Shown: piece after piece, positions 26,703 to 37,042 of the stretch
Position numbering within the stretch: position 1 is the stretch's first letter
Layout: each line of letters starts with the position of its first letter
Origin: Clostridiaceae bacterium
GTDB taxonomy: Bacteria; Bacillota; Clostridia; DSM-8532
Assembly (NCBI GenBank): GCA_012719645.1
Contig: JAAXZX010000021.1
Location: 1-48,033 of the forward strand
DNA: 48,033 nt
Direction: 5' to 3'
Translations under genes and position numbers: made by a program
The notes under the pieces: model-generated
What the model saw: the letters and a program-made list of their open reading frames with translations, nothing else
Database searches by the model: none
What the model was told of the DNA's origin: nothing

Positions 26703-27575
26703 ATGATAAGGAGCATGACAGGCTTCGGATACCATGAATACTCGGAGAATGGTATCACCTTTACAATAGAGATAAAAACGGTTAACCACCGATATTTCGA
26801 TATTTTCCTGAGGATTCCGAAGCAGATCTCGTCCTTTGAAGACCGGGTAAGATCCATTATATCCGGGAGAATTCAGCGGGGAAAAGTAGATGTTTACATA
26901 ACCTGCGAAAACAAGTCCGAAGAAGCGGTCAGGGTTGTCCTGGACGAAGGTCTGGCGAAAGCGTACCGCAATGCGCTGAAGGCCTTGGCAGGGCAGCTCG
27001 GGCTCGAGGATGACGTTTCGGTTTCCGCATTGGCCCGTTTCCCGGATATCCTGAAAGTCGAGAATAAGCAGGATGACGACAGGATGGGCGGCATACTGGA
27101 AAAGGCTGTCGAAGGTGCTGTCTCATCACTTATCGAGATGCGTGAAAAAGAGGGGCAGAAGCTGAAGGAAAGCATGGTTCAAATCCTGAAAACCGTGAGA
27201 TCCTACCTGGATAAGATCCGGGAAAGAGCCCCGCTGGTTGTAAAGGAGTACAAGGAAAAGCTGGAGGCGAGGATTGAAGAACTGGCCGGAACGAGGATAG
27301 ACCCTGCCAGGCTGGCCATGGAGGCCGCCTTCTTTGCCGACAGGTGCAGCATCGACGAGGAGATTGTCAGGCTGGACAGCCATATTGATCAGATGCATGA
27401 TATGCTGGACCAGGGAAGCCCGGTGGGTAAAAAACTGGACTTTCTGATACAGGAAATGAACAGAGAGGTAAATACTATAGGATCAAAGGCGGGTGACCTT
27501 GACATAACCCGCTGCGTGGTAGAACTCAAGAATGAGATTGAAAAACTGAGGGAACAGGTCCAGAATATCGAATAG
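26703..27575 (+). CDS. yicC: YicC/YloC-family endoribonuclease
   Basis: A conserved family; E. coli YicC has been shown to be an endoribonuclease acting on an sRNA. The 290-residue product starts with the hallmark [13 protein letters not shown], has [13 protein letters not shown]-like [18 protein letters not shown] near 25, and the C-terminal core [19 protein letters not shown] near 210 and [20 protein letters not shown] near 245. Start: ATG 26703, with AAGGAG 5 nt upstream, rather than the ATG at 26688. It precedes remA-gmk-rpoZ, the standard order in Firmicutes. Confidence 0.94.
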   Translation: MIRSMTGFGYHEYSENGITFTIEIKTVNHRYFDIFLRIPKQISSFEDRVRSIISGRIQRGKVDVYITCENKSEEAVRVVLDEGLAKAYRNALKALAGQLGLEDDVSVSALARFPDILKVENKQDDDRMGGILEKAVEGAVSSLIEMREKEGQKLKESMVQILKTVRSYLDKIRERAPLVVKEYKEKLEARIEELAGTRIDPARLAMEAAFFADRCSIDEEIVRLDSHIDQMHDMLDQGSPVGKKLDFLIQEMNREVNTIGSKAGDLDITRCVVELKNEIEKLREQVQNIE

Positions 27576-27637
27576 GAATATTTAACCGGTTCGGAACGGG
27601 ACAGCCGTTCCGGGCTGAAGGTCAAGGGTTTGGGAAT

Positions 27638-27934
27638 ATGAAGCTGATCAATGTGGGTTTTGGAAACATAGTATCCGCAAGCAAGATTGTTGCAATAGTA
27701 AGTCCGGAATCGGCGCCTATAAAGCGCATAATCCAGGAGGCCCGGGAGCGGGGTACCCTTATCGACGCCACATATGGCCGCAGGACCCGGGCAGTAATTG
27801 TGACCGAGAGTGATCATGTCGTCCTTTCGGCGCTCCAGCCGGAAACCATTGCCCACAGGCTTTCGGAGAAAGACAGTGTGCATGCTCCGAATACCGAAGC
27901 CGATCCTGACATCAACCTGGAGGAAGAACCATGA
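27638..27934 (+). CDS. remA: RemA family DNA-binding regulator (DUF370)
   Basis: RemA was described in Bacillus subtilis as an activator of biofilm matrix genes and is conserved in non-biofilm Clostridia. The 98 residues show the full family pattern: [31 protein letters not shown], then [15 protein letters not shown]. The tail from 77 is acidic and variable. The stop overlaps the gmk start (ATGA). Confidence 0.95.
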   Translation: MKLINVGFGNIVSASKIVAIVSPESAPIKRIIQEARERGTLIDATYGRRTRAVIVTESDHVVLSALQPETIAHRLSEKDSVHAPNTEADPDINLEEEP

Positions 27935-28539
27935 AAAGCGGACTGCTCATCGTCATGTCCGGCCCTGCCGGAGTGGGGAAAGGCAGCGTTATCAGGCGTG
28001 CCATGGAACTGGACGACAGTATTGCGCCCTCGGTTTCGGCCACGTCCAGGAAGCCGCGCCCGGGAGAGATAGATGGCGTTCATTATTTTTTCAAAACCCG
28101 GGAGCAGTTTGAGGCCATGATAGAAGAGCAGCGCCTGGTTGAATGGGTGGAGTATTGCGGCAACTACTACGGAACACCGAAGGAATACGTCACCCGGGAA
28201 CTTGAGAAGGGAAAAAACATCATCCTGGAGATTGAAGTGGAAGGGTCGATGAAGATAAAGGAGATGTTTAGGGATTCCATCCTTTGTTTCATCGTTCCGC
28301 CCAGCTTCGGGGAACTGGAAAGGCGCCTGAGGGGCCGGAAGACCGAGGATGAGGAAACAATACGGAAAAGGCTTGAGAGGGCTATTGAGGAATTCAAATA
28401 TATCCCTCAGTATGACTATGTTGTGCTGAATGATTCCATCGAAGAGGCAGCCCGCAGGTTTGTCTCGATAATCCATGCGGAGCGGATGAGATCATTCAGG
28501 AACCTTGATATTATAGACAGACTTACAGGCAAGGAGTGA
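27931..28539 (+). CDS. gmk: guanylate kinase
   Basis: Phosphorylates GMP to GDP with ATP. The 202-residue product has the P-loop [14 protein letters not shown] at 10-23, the GMP-binding [19 protein letters not shown] near 35-53, and [11 protein letters not shown] near 73. Standard length. It overlaps remA and sits 3 nt before rpoZ, in the remA-gmk-rpoZ unit. Confidence 0.97.
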   Translation: MKSGLLIVMSGPAGVGKGSVIRRAMELDDSIAPSVSATSRKPRPGEIDGVHYFFKTREQFEAMIEEQRLVEWVEYCGNYYGTPKEYVTRELEKGKNIILEIEVEGSMKIKEMFRDSILCFIVPPSFGELERRLRGRKTEDEETIRKRLERAIEEFKYIPQYDYVVLNDSIEEAARRFVSIIHAERMRSFRNLDIIDRLTGKE

Positions 28540-28542
28540 GCA

Positions 28543-28821
28543 TTGCTTATGATGATTTATCCGCCATTGTCATCACTGCTTGAAAAGGTGGATAGCCGTT
28601 ATACACTGGTTATTGCGACTGCAAAGCGTGCCCGGATGCTGACGAATGGCGCCAGAAAACTTACTGACAATCCGTCCACCAAGGATGTTACCATTGCCAT
28701 CCAGGAAATCGCAGAGGGAAAGATCGGCTACCACAAGCTTCAGAAGAAGGCTAACCAGAACACCCCCGAGGAGGCCGGACAGGAGCCCGTGGAAACCGAA
28801 CCGGACCAGGATAGTGAATAA
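28543..28821 (+). CDS. rpoZ: RNA polymerase omega subunit
   Basis: Omega supports assembly of RNA polymerase by binding beta-prime. The 92 residues have the omega core: YTLVIATAKRARML near 20 and NPSTKDVTIAIQEIAEGKI near 41. The C-terminus (NTPEEAGQEPVETEPDQDSE) is acidic and variable. The start is best read as TTG 28543: AAGGAG at 28531-28536 stands 6 nt before it, whereas the in-frame ATGs at 28549 and 28552 are 12-15 nt away. Confidence 0.95.
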   Translation: MLMMIYPPLSSLLEKVDSRYTLVIATAKRARMLTNGARKLTDNPSTKDVTIAIQEIAEGKIGYHKLQKKANQNTPEEAGQEPVETEPDQDSE

Positions 28822-28929
28822 TGAATATTTTGATATATAATATGCAGGTGTGACAGATGCAGCAGTTGCAAACGGCAGGCGCAGGCATCAATGACACGCT
28901 GTCATGACTGAACGCAGGAGGATATAGTG

Positions 28930-30318
28930 ATGCAGTTTGAAAAAACCATGGACAAGATTGTCGCGCTGTGCAAGAACAGGGGTTTTATTTACCAGGGTTC
29001 CGAGATATACGGCGGCCTGGCCAACACCTGGGATTACGGGCCGCTGGGCGTGGAATTCAAAAACAACATAAAAAGAGCATGGTGGAAGAAGTTCATACAG
29101 GAAAGCCCGTATAATGTAGGCGTGGATTGCGCCATCCTGATGAATCCCCAGGTATGGGTGGCCTCGGGACATGTGGGCGGTTTTTCAGATCCGCTGATAG
29201 ACTGCAGGCAGTGCAAGACGCGGCACAGGGCCGACAACATCATAGAAGACTATAACAGGGATAACAACATTAATATGGTCGTGGATCCCTCGAACCATGA
29301 GGCCATGGTTTCATATATCAGGGAGCACAGGATCCCCTGTCCGAACTGCGGAGGCTATGATTTCACCGATATCCGCAAGTTCAATCTCATGTTCAAGACT
29401 TACCAGGGCGTCACCGAGGATTCGAAGAATGAAGTATATCTTCGGCCTGAGACAGCCCAGGGCATCTTCGTAAACTTTAAGAATGTTTTAAGGACCACAA
29501 GAAAGAAGCTTCCCATAGGCATAGGACAAATCGGGAAGTCCTTCAGAAACGAGATCACTCCGGGGAACTTCACATTCAGGACCCGCGAGTTTGAGCAGAT
29601 GGAGCTGGAGTTCTTCTGCGAACCCGGCACCGATATGGAATGGTTCAGTTACTGGAAGGATTTCTGCGTCAACTGGCTGTACGGGCTCGGTCTCAAAAAG
29701 GAAAACGTAAGGCTTCGGGATCATTCCCCCGAGGAACTGTCCCATTACAGCAAAGCCACCACCGATATAGAGTACCTGTTCCCATTCGGCTGGGGCGAAC
29801 TCTGGGGCATAGCCCACCGGACCGACTTCGACCTCAGGCAGCATATGGAGCATGCCCGGGAAGACCTTTCATACTTTGACCCCATAAAGAACGAGAAGTT
29901 CATACCTTATTGCATAGAACCTTCCCTTGGCGCCGACAGGGTTACCCTGGCCTTCCTCTGCGATGCCTATGAAGAAGAAGAGTTGGCCGAAGGGGATGTG
30001 AGGACGGTATTGCGCCTGCATCCTGCATTGGCTCCTGTCAAGGCTGCCGTGCTTCCCCTTTCCAAGAAACTGGCCGATGAAGCGTTCAAGGTGTATGAAA
30101 GCCTGCTGGGAGAATTCGTCTGCGAATTTGACGACACCGGCAGTATCGGAAAGCGTTACAGGCGCCAGGATGAAATCGGAACGCCATATTGCATAACCTT
30201 CGATTTCGAATCTGTCGAGGACAGGTGTGTTACCGTCCGGGAGCGCGATTCCATGGAGCAGGTACGTATTCCCATCGAGGAATTGAAGGGTTATATCAAG
30301 GAAAGAATAATTTACTAA
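28930..30318 (+). CDS. glyS: glycyl-tRNA synthetase, single-chain (alpha2) type
   Basis: Charges tRNA-Gly. The 462-residue product is the dimeric, archaeal/eukaryotic-type enzyme, not the alpha2beta2 one: AWWKKFIQ, motif 2 region [27 protein letters not shown] near 195-221, and motif 3 [14 protein letters not shown] near 325-338. A zinc-binding pair appears as CRQCKT and CPNCGG. AGGAGG at 28916-28921 is 8 nt from ATG 28930; a GTG one codon earlier is possible. The 105-nt upstream gap has a TATAAT (28836-28841) with a poor -35; it is too short for a T-box. Confidence 0.95.
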   Translation: MQFEKTMDKIVALCKNRGFIYQGSEIYGGLANTWDYGPLGVEFKNNIKRAWWKKFIQESPYNVGVDCAILMNPQVWVASGHVGGFSDPLIDCRQCKTRHRADNIIEDYNRDNNINMVVDPSNHEAMVSYIREHRIPCPNCGGYDFTDIRKFNLMFKTYQGVTEDSKNEVYLRPETAQGIFVNFKNVLRTTRKKLPIGIGQIGKSFRNEITPGNFTFRTREFEQMELEFFCEPGTDMEWFSYWKDFCVNWLYGLGLKKENVRLRDHSPEELSHYSKATTDIEYLFPFGWGELWGIAHRTDFDLRQHMEHAREDLSYFDPIKNEKFIPYCIEPSLGADRVTLAFLCDAYEEEELAEGDVRTVLRLHPALAPVKAAVLPLSKKLADEAFKVYESLLGEFVCEFDDTGSIGKRYRRQDEIGTPYCITFDFESVEDRCVTVRERDSMEQVRIPIEELKGYIKERIIY

Positions 30319-30407
30319 CCGGCATCCGTTTTTATGATATACTTTTGTTCCGGTATAACGCGGTTAGCTGCCGTATTATATACAATAACCATCCAGGAGG
30401 GTAAGAT

Positions 30408-33050
30408 ATGGTAAAATACGTTTATCTCTTTAGCGAGGGCAATGCCTCCATGAGGAACCTTTTAGGAGGCAAGGGCGCCAACCTGGCTGAAATGACAAAC
30501 CTTGGCCTGCCGGTGCCCAGGGGCTTCACGGTGACAACCGAGGCCTGCACCCGCTATTACAATGACGGAAAAGTCATCGCAAAAGAAATCGAGGACCAGA
30601 TCTACGAGCACCTCGCAAAAATGGAATCCATTGTGGGAAAGAAGTTCGGAGACGCTGATAATCCTTTGCTGGTGTCGGTCCGCTCCGGCGCACGCGCTTC
30701 CATGCCGGGCATGATGGATACCATCCTGAACCTGGGACTCAACGACACGGTTGTTGAGGGACTTGCCAGGCTGACCAGCAATCCCCGCTTCGCTTATGAC
30801 AGCTATAGAAGATTCATCATGATGTTCAGCGATGTGGTTATGGGCATTGAGAGGAGCAAGTTTGAGGACCTTCTCGACAAGATGAAGGAAAACAAGGGCG
30901 TGAAGCTTGACACCGAACTGGATGCCGACGATCTGAAGGCCCTTGTAAAACAGTACCAGGCCCTTTACCAGGAGGAAAAGGGAGAGCCCTTCCCGCAGGA
31001 TCCCAGGGTCCAGCTCATGGAAGCGGTGAAAGCGGTATTCCGCTCATGGGATAATCCCCGCGCCATTGTTTACCGCCGCCTGAACGACATTCCCAGCGAC
31101 TGGGGAACAGCGGTCAATGTCCAGGAAATGGTATTCGGAAACATGGGCAATGATTCCGGCACGGGCGTTGCCTTCACACGCAATCCCGCCACCGGCGAGA
31201 AGAAGCTTTACGGCGAGTATCTCATGAACGCCCAGGGCGAGGATGTTGTTGCCGGTATCCGCACCCCGCAGTCCATTGACAAGCTGAATGAGACCAATCC
31301 CGAAGTTTACAGGCAGTTTGCGGAGATTGCAGAAAAGCTGGAGAAGCATTACAGGGACATGCAGGATATGGAGTTTACCATTGAGCGCGGCAAGCTGTTC
31401 ATGCTCCAGACCCGCAACGGCAAGCGCACCGCCCAGGCTGCCCTGAAGATAGCGGTTGACCTTGTGAACGAAGGCCTGATCACCAAGGAAGAGGCCATCC
31501 TCAAGGTTGATCCCAAGCAGCTTGACAGCCTGCTCCATCCCACCTTTGAGGCGAAAGCCCTGAAGGCTGCCAAGCCCATCGGCAAGGGACTTCCTGCATC
31601 TCCCGGCGCTGCCACCGGTAAGATTTACTTTACCGCCGAAGAAGCCGTCGCTGCCCACCAGGCAGGCGAGAAGAATATCATCCTGGTACGCAACGAAACA
31701 TCCCCCGAGGATATCGAGGGTATGCATGTGTCCAATGGTATCCTGACCGCCAGGGGCGGCATGACATCCCATGCGGCTGTTGTGGCAAGGGGCATGGGAA
31801 CCTGCTGCGTAGCCGGCTGTGGTGAGATTACCATTAAAGAGAATGAAAAGATAATGATAGACAAGAACGGCAAGACCTACAGGGAAGGCGACTGGATTTC
31901 CCTTGACGGTTCCACCGGCAATGTCTATGACGGACAACTGCCCACCGTAGAGCCCGAGATGACCGGTTATTTCGGCACCTTCATGGAATGGGCCGACAGC
32001 ATCAGGAGGCTGAAGGTCAGGACCAACGCTGATACGCCGAAGGATGCTGCCCAGGCAATCAGGTTCGGAGCCGAGGGTATCGGTCTCTGCCGTACCGAGC
32101 ATATGTTCTTCGAGGGCGACCGCATCAAGGCCATGCGCGAGATGATCGTCGCACGCACCGAGGAACAGAGGAGAAAGGCACTGGATAAGCTCCTGCCCAT
32201 GCAGAGAGGAGATTTCGAGGGCATATTCCGCGAAATGAAGGGCTATCCCGTTACCATCCGTTACCTGGATCCGCCCCTCCATGAATTCCTGCCCCAGGAT
32301 GACGAGGATGTCCAGACGCTGGCGGATGAAATGGGAATTACCTTTGACGAACTCAAGAACATCGTAAACGGGCTCCATGAGTTCAACCCGATGATGGGAC
32401 ACCGCGGATGCCGTCTTGCCGTATCCTATCCTGAGATAGCCGAGATGCAGACAAGGGCGGTTATCGAAGCTGCCATCAACGTGACCAGGGAAGGCCTGAA
32501 GGTAGAGCCTGAAATCATGATCCCGCTGGTTGGCGATGTCAAGGAACTGCAGTTTATCAAGGAAATCGTTGTCAGGGTTGCCGATGAAATCATCAGGGAG
32601 TCCGGCATAGACCTCAAGTACAAGGTAGGCACCATGATCGAGGTCCCGAGGGCTGCCATAACCGCCGATGAGATCGCGAAAGAGGCCGAGTTCTTCTCCT
32701 TCGGAACCAATGACCTGACCCAGATGACCTTCGCTTTCTCCCGTGACGATGCCGGAAAGTTCCTCGAAGATTACTACAGCAAGAAGATCTATGAGTTTGA
32801 TCCCTTTGCGAAGCTTGACCAGACCGGCGTTGGCAGGCTGGTTGAAATGGCCGTACAGCTTGGCAGGAAAACACGTCCCGACATCAAGCTGGGTATCTGC
32901 GGCGAGCACGGCGGAGATCCTTCATCGGTTGAGTTCTGCCACAATGTTGGGCTCGACTATGTATCCTGCTCACCCTTCCGCGTACCCATCGCAAGGCTTG
33001 CCGCCGCACAGGCAGTTGTCAAGAAAGGCGACGAACTGGGACAGAAATAA
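30408..33050 (+). CDS. ppdK: pyruvate, phosphate dikinase
   Basis: PPDK interconverts pyruvate, ATP and phosphate with PEP, AMP and pyrophosphate; in many anaerobic Clostridia it takes part in PEP/pyruvate conversion. The 880 residues cover all three parts: N-terminal ATP-grasp (LLGGKGANLAEMTNLGLPVP; RSGARASMPGMMDTILNLG), the phospho-His domain with GGMTSHAAVVARGMGTCCV near 450, and the C-terminal PEP/pyruvate barrel with FGTNDLTQMTFAFSRDD near 764 and GICGEHGGDPSSVEF near 828. CCAGGAGGG precedes the ATG. The 89-nt upstream gap has a -10-like TATAAC (30354-30359). Confidence 0.98.
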   Translation: MVKYVYLFSEGNASMRNLLGGKGANLAEMTNLGLPVPRGFTVTTEACTRYYNDGKVIAKEIEDQIYEHLAKMESIVGKKFGDADNPLLVSVRSGARASMPGMMDTILNLGLNDTVVEGLARLTSNPRFAYDSYRRFIMMFSDVVMGIERSKFEDLLDKMKENKGVKLDTELDADDLKALVKQYQALYQEEKGEPFPQDPRVQLMEAVKAVFRSWDNPRAIVYRRLNDIPSDWGTAVNVQEMVFGNMGNDSGTGVAFTRNPATGEKKLYGEYLMNAQGEDVVAGIRTPQSIDKLNETNPEVYRQFAEIAEKLEKHYRDMQDMEFTIERGKLFMLQTRNGKRTAQAALKIAVDLVNEGLITKEEAILKVDPKQLDSLLHPTFEAKALKAAKPIGKGLPASPGAATGKIYFTAEEAVAAHQAGEKNIILVRNETSPEDIEGMHVSNGILTARGGMTSHAAVVARGMGTCCVAGCGEITIKENEKIMIDKNGKTYREGDWISLDGSTGNVYDGQLPTVEPEMTGYFGTFMEWADSIRRLKVRTNADTPKDAAQAIRFGAEGIGLCRTEHMFFEGDRIKAMREMIVARTEEQRRKALDKLLPMQRGDFEGIFREMKGYPVTIRYLDPPLHEFLPQDDEDVQTLADEMGITFDELKNIVNGLHEFNPMMGHRGCRLAVSYPEIAEMQTRAVIEAAINVTREGLKVEPEIMIPLVGDVKELQFIKEIVVRVADEIIRESGIDLKYKVGTMIEVPRAAITADEIAKEAEFFSFGTNDLTQMTFAFSRDDAGKFLEDYYSKKIYEFDPFAKLDQTGVGRLVEMAVQLGRKTRPDIKLGICGEHGGDPSSVEFCHNVGLDYVSCSPFRVPIARLAAAQAVVKKGDELGQK

Positions 33051-33106
33051 GGTAAACACTTAAGCTCGTATCCTATGGGCTGAAGTGGGCATATATTTGC
33101 TTAAAC

Positions 33107-33144
33107 AAGGTGTTGGTTTGCGAACACGCATGCCAGCACCTTTT
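33107..33144 (+). terminator. intrinsic terminator of ppdK
   Basis: A 10-bp stem (AAGGTGTTGG at 33107-33116 with CCAGCACCTT at 33133-33142, one G-T pair) encloses a nested TGCG-AACA-CGCA hairpin and ends in TTTTATT. It lies 57 nt after the ppdK stop. Confidence 0.82.
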
Positions 33145-33271
33145 ATTCTGCCTTTATACCCGTTGATCGGATCCATGCCTGTTTCCGGCAATACTGCAAA
33201 TGGCATGGAAAATACAGTATTATGCTTGTCGGCAAACCCCTTTATTGTCTAATTTCAATAATTATCCAGAA

Positions 33272-33300
33272 TTGACTTGTCGCTGGATTTGTGTTATTAT
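33272..33300 (+). promoter_or_regulatory. promoter of the secreted PKD/TIM-barrel gene
   Basis: TTGACT (33272-33277), 17-nt spacer, TATTAT (33295-33300) with a preceding TGT (extended -10). The transcript leader would be about 130 nt. It contains a hairpin ATAAGC/GCTTAT (33322-33346 region) with a T-rich loop; I do not recognise a riboswitch in it. The rest of the 33051-33439 gap holds the ppdK terminator and nothing else I can name. Confidence 0.75.
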
Positions 33301-33439
33301 TTGTAGCACATAATGGCTTCATAAGCGTTTTTTTCTATTCTGCTTATTGTAATACATCCTACAACTCAAGCTGCTGCTGTCTGAAGGCTATGCCCGAAAA
33401 GCAAATGCGCCGTCCGGTAATCTATGATGGAGGATTTTT

Positions 33440-35761
33440 ATGGATAAACACAGGTTTTTAAGGATAATCGCTGGCTTCATTATGACAGTTGTGTTTTCCC
33501 TTTCATTCTGCCGGCCCGCATCGGCGGCATGGCCTGAGGATTACGGGATGATACCGGCGCAGGATACAAGAATAAATGTGCTGCCGGGTGTCCATGTTGA
33601 AGTTGGCGAAGAAGTGTATTTTGACGGAGCCTATTACCAGGATGAATACGACCCATCGGTACAGTGGGAATGGGACTTCGGCGACGGATATACGCTCAAG
33701 GCGGGTGGGCCCTCAAAAGTTACTTTTGATACCGGACTCTGCGTAATCCATTATTTCATGAAACCCGGCGCCTATGAAGTCAGGCTGAACGTGTCGAGGT
33801 TTGATATGAGCAAATCGCCTCCAGTACGTCTTGAGGTACTCCATACAGACTCGGTCACCATATATGTCACCGGCGAAACGCCAATGGAAGGGTTTGAACT
33901 GCGGCATGCCCCGTTCCATGCCAGAACGGCGCAATACCTTTATGCCATAGTGTCGCCTGATTATTCGCCTGACCAGGTCACGGTAAGGCTGGAATCCTCG
34001 GAAGGGGATCTGGTGCAGGAGCTCCCTGGAGAAACTGTGGACGGCAGGCAGCGTTTCCTGCTGGAAAACGCCAGCCTGCCCGCCGGGGATTATGTGGTGG
34101 TAGCTGAACTGAAGGATGAATTTAAAACCATCAGCACCATCCGGGAGAAATTCTCCAAGCCTTATGACGGGCCGCCCGAGGTCGGCATCAATGAAAACAA
34201 CGCATTTGTCCTGAAGGGAGAAGAGCTGTTTTTCCCTTTAGGGCCGTTTATGCTCAACAAGGACCTTCTGCCCATTTGGAAAAATGCATCGAATACATTG
34301 CATACTATGGGTTGGTACTCGGTAAAGGATGATGCCGCATGGAAGAACTATGTGGAATTTGCCGGTTTAAATGGTGTAAAGGCTATCGGGCCTACGGGAT
34401 GGGTCGGACAAGAAATACGGAATACCAACCCCTCCGACCTGCTTAAGTATGTTGAAGCCAGCAAGGGCCTTGATGGACTGTTAGGCTGGTGCTGGGACGA
34501 TGAACCCAACATCGGAGGAAGGTATCAATGCAATCCTGCCACAGTTATCGCGGCATGGAGTTACCTGGTAAACCGGACTGACCCCCACCACCCGTCAAGC
34601 CAGCAATATTATGGCTATGATTACCTCCCCCATTACAAACCACTGCAGGGAAATCATCCTTACAGTTATATGCGCAGCGAGTCGCTGTTTGGGGGGAAAA
34701 AGGCTTTTACGGCGGATTTCATCACCTATGACATTTACCCCGTTGAATATAAGGAACATGCCTCGCTGGACTATTCCGACAGGGGTGTTATTGATCTGTG
34801 GGCTGAGGCCCTGGACAATTTTGTCTGGAATATGGATGATCTTATCCCTTTGGGGACCTTTGTGGAAACACAGAACGTTACTTCCTGGAACCGGATGTCA
34901 AATTATAAAACCCACTGGGATGCCGGGCCGACTCCCGGGGATATCAGGACACAGTTATGGACCGCCATCGTCCATAACATGAAGGCCGTCTTTTACTTTG
35001 AGTTTTTCTCTTCCACGCCTTTAGACAACATGAGCGTTCTTAACGAATTCAGCGAAGCGGTGACCGATCTGACCCCAGTAATACTTTCGCCGCCGTCTTC
35101 CCTTGAGGTCACCCACAACTGCCATGGCCGGGGACAGCGCGTTGACCTGATGGTGCGTGAAACACCTACCGATTATTATATATTCGCTGTCAGGATTACA
35201 GAGCCCGAAAGCGAATGGAATGAGGTTATGGAGCCTGAAACCATAGAATTCGAGCTCAATACCGGAACACAGGCGGAAGCAGCCTATGATGTCTTCCCCG
35301 GATATCGCTGGGAGTACCAGTTGTTTGACGTTACAACGGGACAGACGAGTTTCAGATTTGATCTGAAAAGCGGGATAAAGCCGGGAAGCGTAATGGTGGC
35401 CGCGGTTGAAAGCGCCCATACCGGGGAGCCCGAAGTTTTGACTGACCGGTGGACGGGCAAAGAGTACTCTCCTGCGCTGGACAGGACCGGGGCATTGATC
35501 TACGGATACGATGACGAAAATGGAAAGATTGTTCCCCTGCATAACTGGAAGAACATCAAAGGCGGAACCATAAACTACGAAACAGGTGAACTGGTTCTTG
35601 AGTTCAGGAATAATGTTCTGCCGGGTAAGGGCTTCATCCAGGTTGCCTACGCTGTGAAAGACCGCCCCGTCAGGACCATCACAGGTTCGGAAGGGGTATT
35701 CAGGGATACACTGGAACGCAACGCGGTACGGATTTATCGTGTTCCAAAGGATCAGCAGTAA
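33440..35761 (+). CDS. secreted PKD-domain protein with TIM-barrel glycosidase-like region
   Basis: A 773-residue extracellular protein. A Sec signal peptide ends near ASAA-W at 30/31. Residues about 45-145 form a PKD-like domain (VEVGEEVYFDG; QWEWDFGDGYTL; MKPGAYEVRLNV), and 145-240 is another beta-sandwich. The middle, about 255-560, looks like a TIM barrel: LLGWCWDDEPN places Glu355 at a strand end, FITYDIYPVEY follows, and GTFVETQNV places Glu476 about 120 residues later, the spacing of an acid/base and nucleophile pair in clan GH-A. The C-terminus is beta-rich. There is no S-layer, sortase or dockerin motif. The function is not established; a glycoside hydrolase of an unassigned group is my inference. 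ATG 33440 follows GATGGAGG. Transcription may run on into the next gene 69 nt on. Confidence 0.75.
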   Translation: MDKHRFLRIIAGFIMTVVFSLSFCRPASAAWPEDYGMIPAQDTRINVLPGVHVEVGEEVYFDGAYYQDEYDPSVQWEWDFGDGYTLKAGGPSKVTFDTGLCVIHYFMKPGAYEVRLNVSRFDMSKSPPVRLEVLHTDSVTIYVTGETPMEGFELRHAPFHARTAQYLYAIVSPDYSPDQVTVRLESSEGDLVQELPGETVDGRQRFLLENASLPAGDYVVVAELKDEFKTISTIREKFSKPYDGPPEVGINENNAFVLKGEELFFPLGPFMLNKDLLPIWKNASNTLHTMGWYSVKDDAAWKNYVEFAGLNGVKAIGPTGWVGQEIRNTNPSDLLKYVEASKGLDGLLGWCWDDEPNIGGRYQCNPATVIAAWSYLVNRTDPHHPSSQQYYGYDYLPHYKPLQGNHPYSYMRSESLFGGKKAFTADFITYDIYPVEYKEHASLDYSDRGVIDLWAEALDNFVWNMDDLIPLGTFVETQNVTSWNRMSNYKTHWDAGPTPGDIRTQLWTAIVHNMKAVFYFEFFSSTPLDNMSVLNEFSEAVTDLTPVILSPPSSLEVTHNCHGRGQRVDLMVRETPTDYYIFAVRITEPESEWNEVMEPETIEFELNTGTQAEAAYDVFPGYRWEYQLFDVTTGQTSFRFDLKSGIKPGSVMVAAVESAHTGEPEVLTDRWTGKEYSPALDRTGALIYGYDDENGKIVPLHNWKNIKGGTINYETGELVLEFRNNVLPGKGFIQVAYAVKDRPVRTITGSEGVFRDTLERNAVRIYRVPKDQQ

Positions 35762-35830
35762 AAGATTTTCCATGTAAAGGGTCAGGTATACCGTCATTCC
35801 CCTAAAAGAATAAGCATTGCAGGTGGTTAT

Positions 35831-37040
35831 ATGGTGCGTTTCTTAAGTCACAAAACCAGGATGGTCCGTTTCCTGTCCATGGCATCATGCATATGCCTCC
35901 TTTGCTGTCTGATCGCAATGGCATCTCCGGTCTCCTTTTCATCAGCCGAAACCGGAGTTTCGGCGCCTGACATACTGTACCAGGAGGATTTTGAGGACGG
36001 GGATATCGCCGCAGCCGATCCCGGCTTAACCGGGGGCATGACCTGGACATCCCACGGGAGTACCGAAACAGGGAGCATAAAGGGCTATGACGGCAGGATC
36101 ATGAGGCTGAACGCGGGAGCTTATATACTGTCGCAGCAGTATGTAAACCGGCAGGAATACACGGTATCCTTTACCATCATCAACTGGTACAACACCGCTG
36201 CAAGGGTAATGGTGGCGTACCAGGACGAAAAGAATTATTATTCCTTCAGCCCCACCACCGGGCAACTGTGGCGCGTCACGGACGGCGTTGAGGAAGAACT
36301 GGGCGCCGAGATCCCAAAGCTGCTTGTCGGTTCTCCCAGGATGAACCCTTCTGTAAACCGGTACAAGATCTATTTCAATAATGACGGGAAATCGGTTACC
36401 ATTGCAGTGGACCGCGACGGATACGAAAACAGGAAGGACTATGAGCTCACCTTCACCGATCATAACCAAAAGGCCGTAAGCCGCTTTAAGGGCGGCAGGA
36501 TAAAGCTTGCCAGGGTTGACCAGGGCGCCAGCCGCTACTGGGTCAATTTTGATGACATCCTCGTAACAGGCGGAAAACTTGAGGATTCCCCTCCCAGAAA
36601 CCCGGGAAAGCTTTATGTAAACCAGCACACGGGTGACGACAGCTTCAACGGTACCGAAACAAAACCGTTCAAAACTATCAGCAAAGCCATAGAGAGTTCA
36701 TTTCCCGGAGATGAGATAATAGTTTGTGACGGTGAATACGGCGACCAGATAAAATTCGCGTCAAACCGCGCCTATGGGGATGAAGGGAAAAGACTTATCA
36801 TCCCCCGGAATTCGGGATATACGAAACATACCGGATGTATGACGATCCGGCAAAACGCAATTCCGGGCTGACATACCATAAGAACGCCGAAGGAGGGTAT
36901 TATACCCACTATGTGGACAACACCCATCCCAGGCGGGCAATTTCCGACTGAAGCCCGGCTCTCCGGCCATAGACAAGGGGCAGCCCGATCAAACAGGCCA
37001 GATTTTCCTTGGCCTTTTCGGCATGGATATAAGGAGGAAC
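35831..37040 (+). pseudogene. secreted lectin-like / parallel beta-helix protein, frameshifted remnant
   Basis: The intact first frame (35831-36871) encodes a signal peptide, a concanavalin-like sandwich (ILYQEDFEDGDIA to YWVNFDDILVTGG), and the start of a right-handed beta-helix (LYVNQHTGDDSFNGT; KPFKTISKAIESSFPGDEII), then stops abruptly. The sense continues in other frames. One C added to the C5 run at 36802-36806 gives ETYRMYDDPAKRNSGLTY and then GGYYTHYVDNTHP. One more base at the CCC of 36928-36930 gives GNFRLKPGSPAIDKG, the typical C-terminal motif of beta-helix carbohydrate-active proteins. Most helix coils between these parts appear missing, so an internal deletion is likely too. The 3' end runs into the convergent LRR gene without a terminator. 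Two duplicated starts (MVRFLS twice) precede the signal peptide. Confidence 0.78.
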
Positions 37041-37042
37041 CG

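Noticed and set aside
28822-28929. T-box leader before the glycyl-tRNA synthetase gene.
   Set aside because: The gap is only about 105 nt, with no T-box sequence and no terminator.
31044-32909. Very long open frame antisense to ppdK (about 620 codons).
   Set aside because: It lies wholly inside ppdK, has no ribosome site or recognisable domain, and follows from the codon bias of the sense gene.
33301-33439. c-di-GMP or other riboswitch in the leader of the secreted PKD gene.
   Set aside because: The GEMM-type core could not be found; only a short T-rich-loop hairpin is visible.
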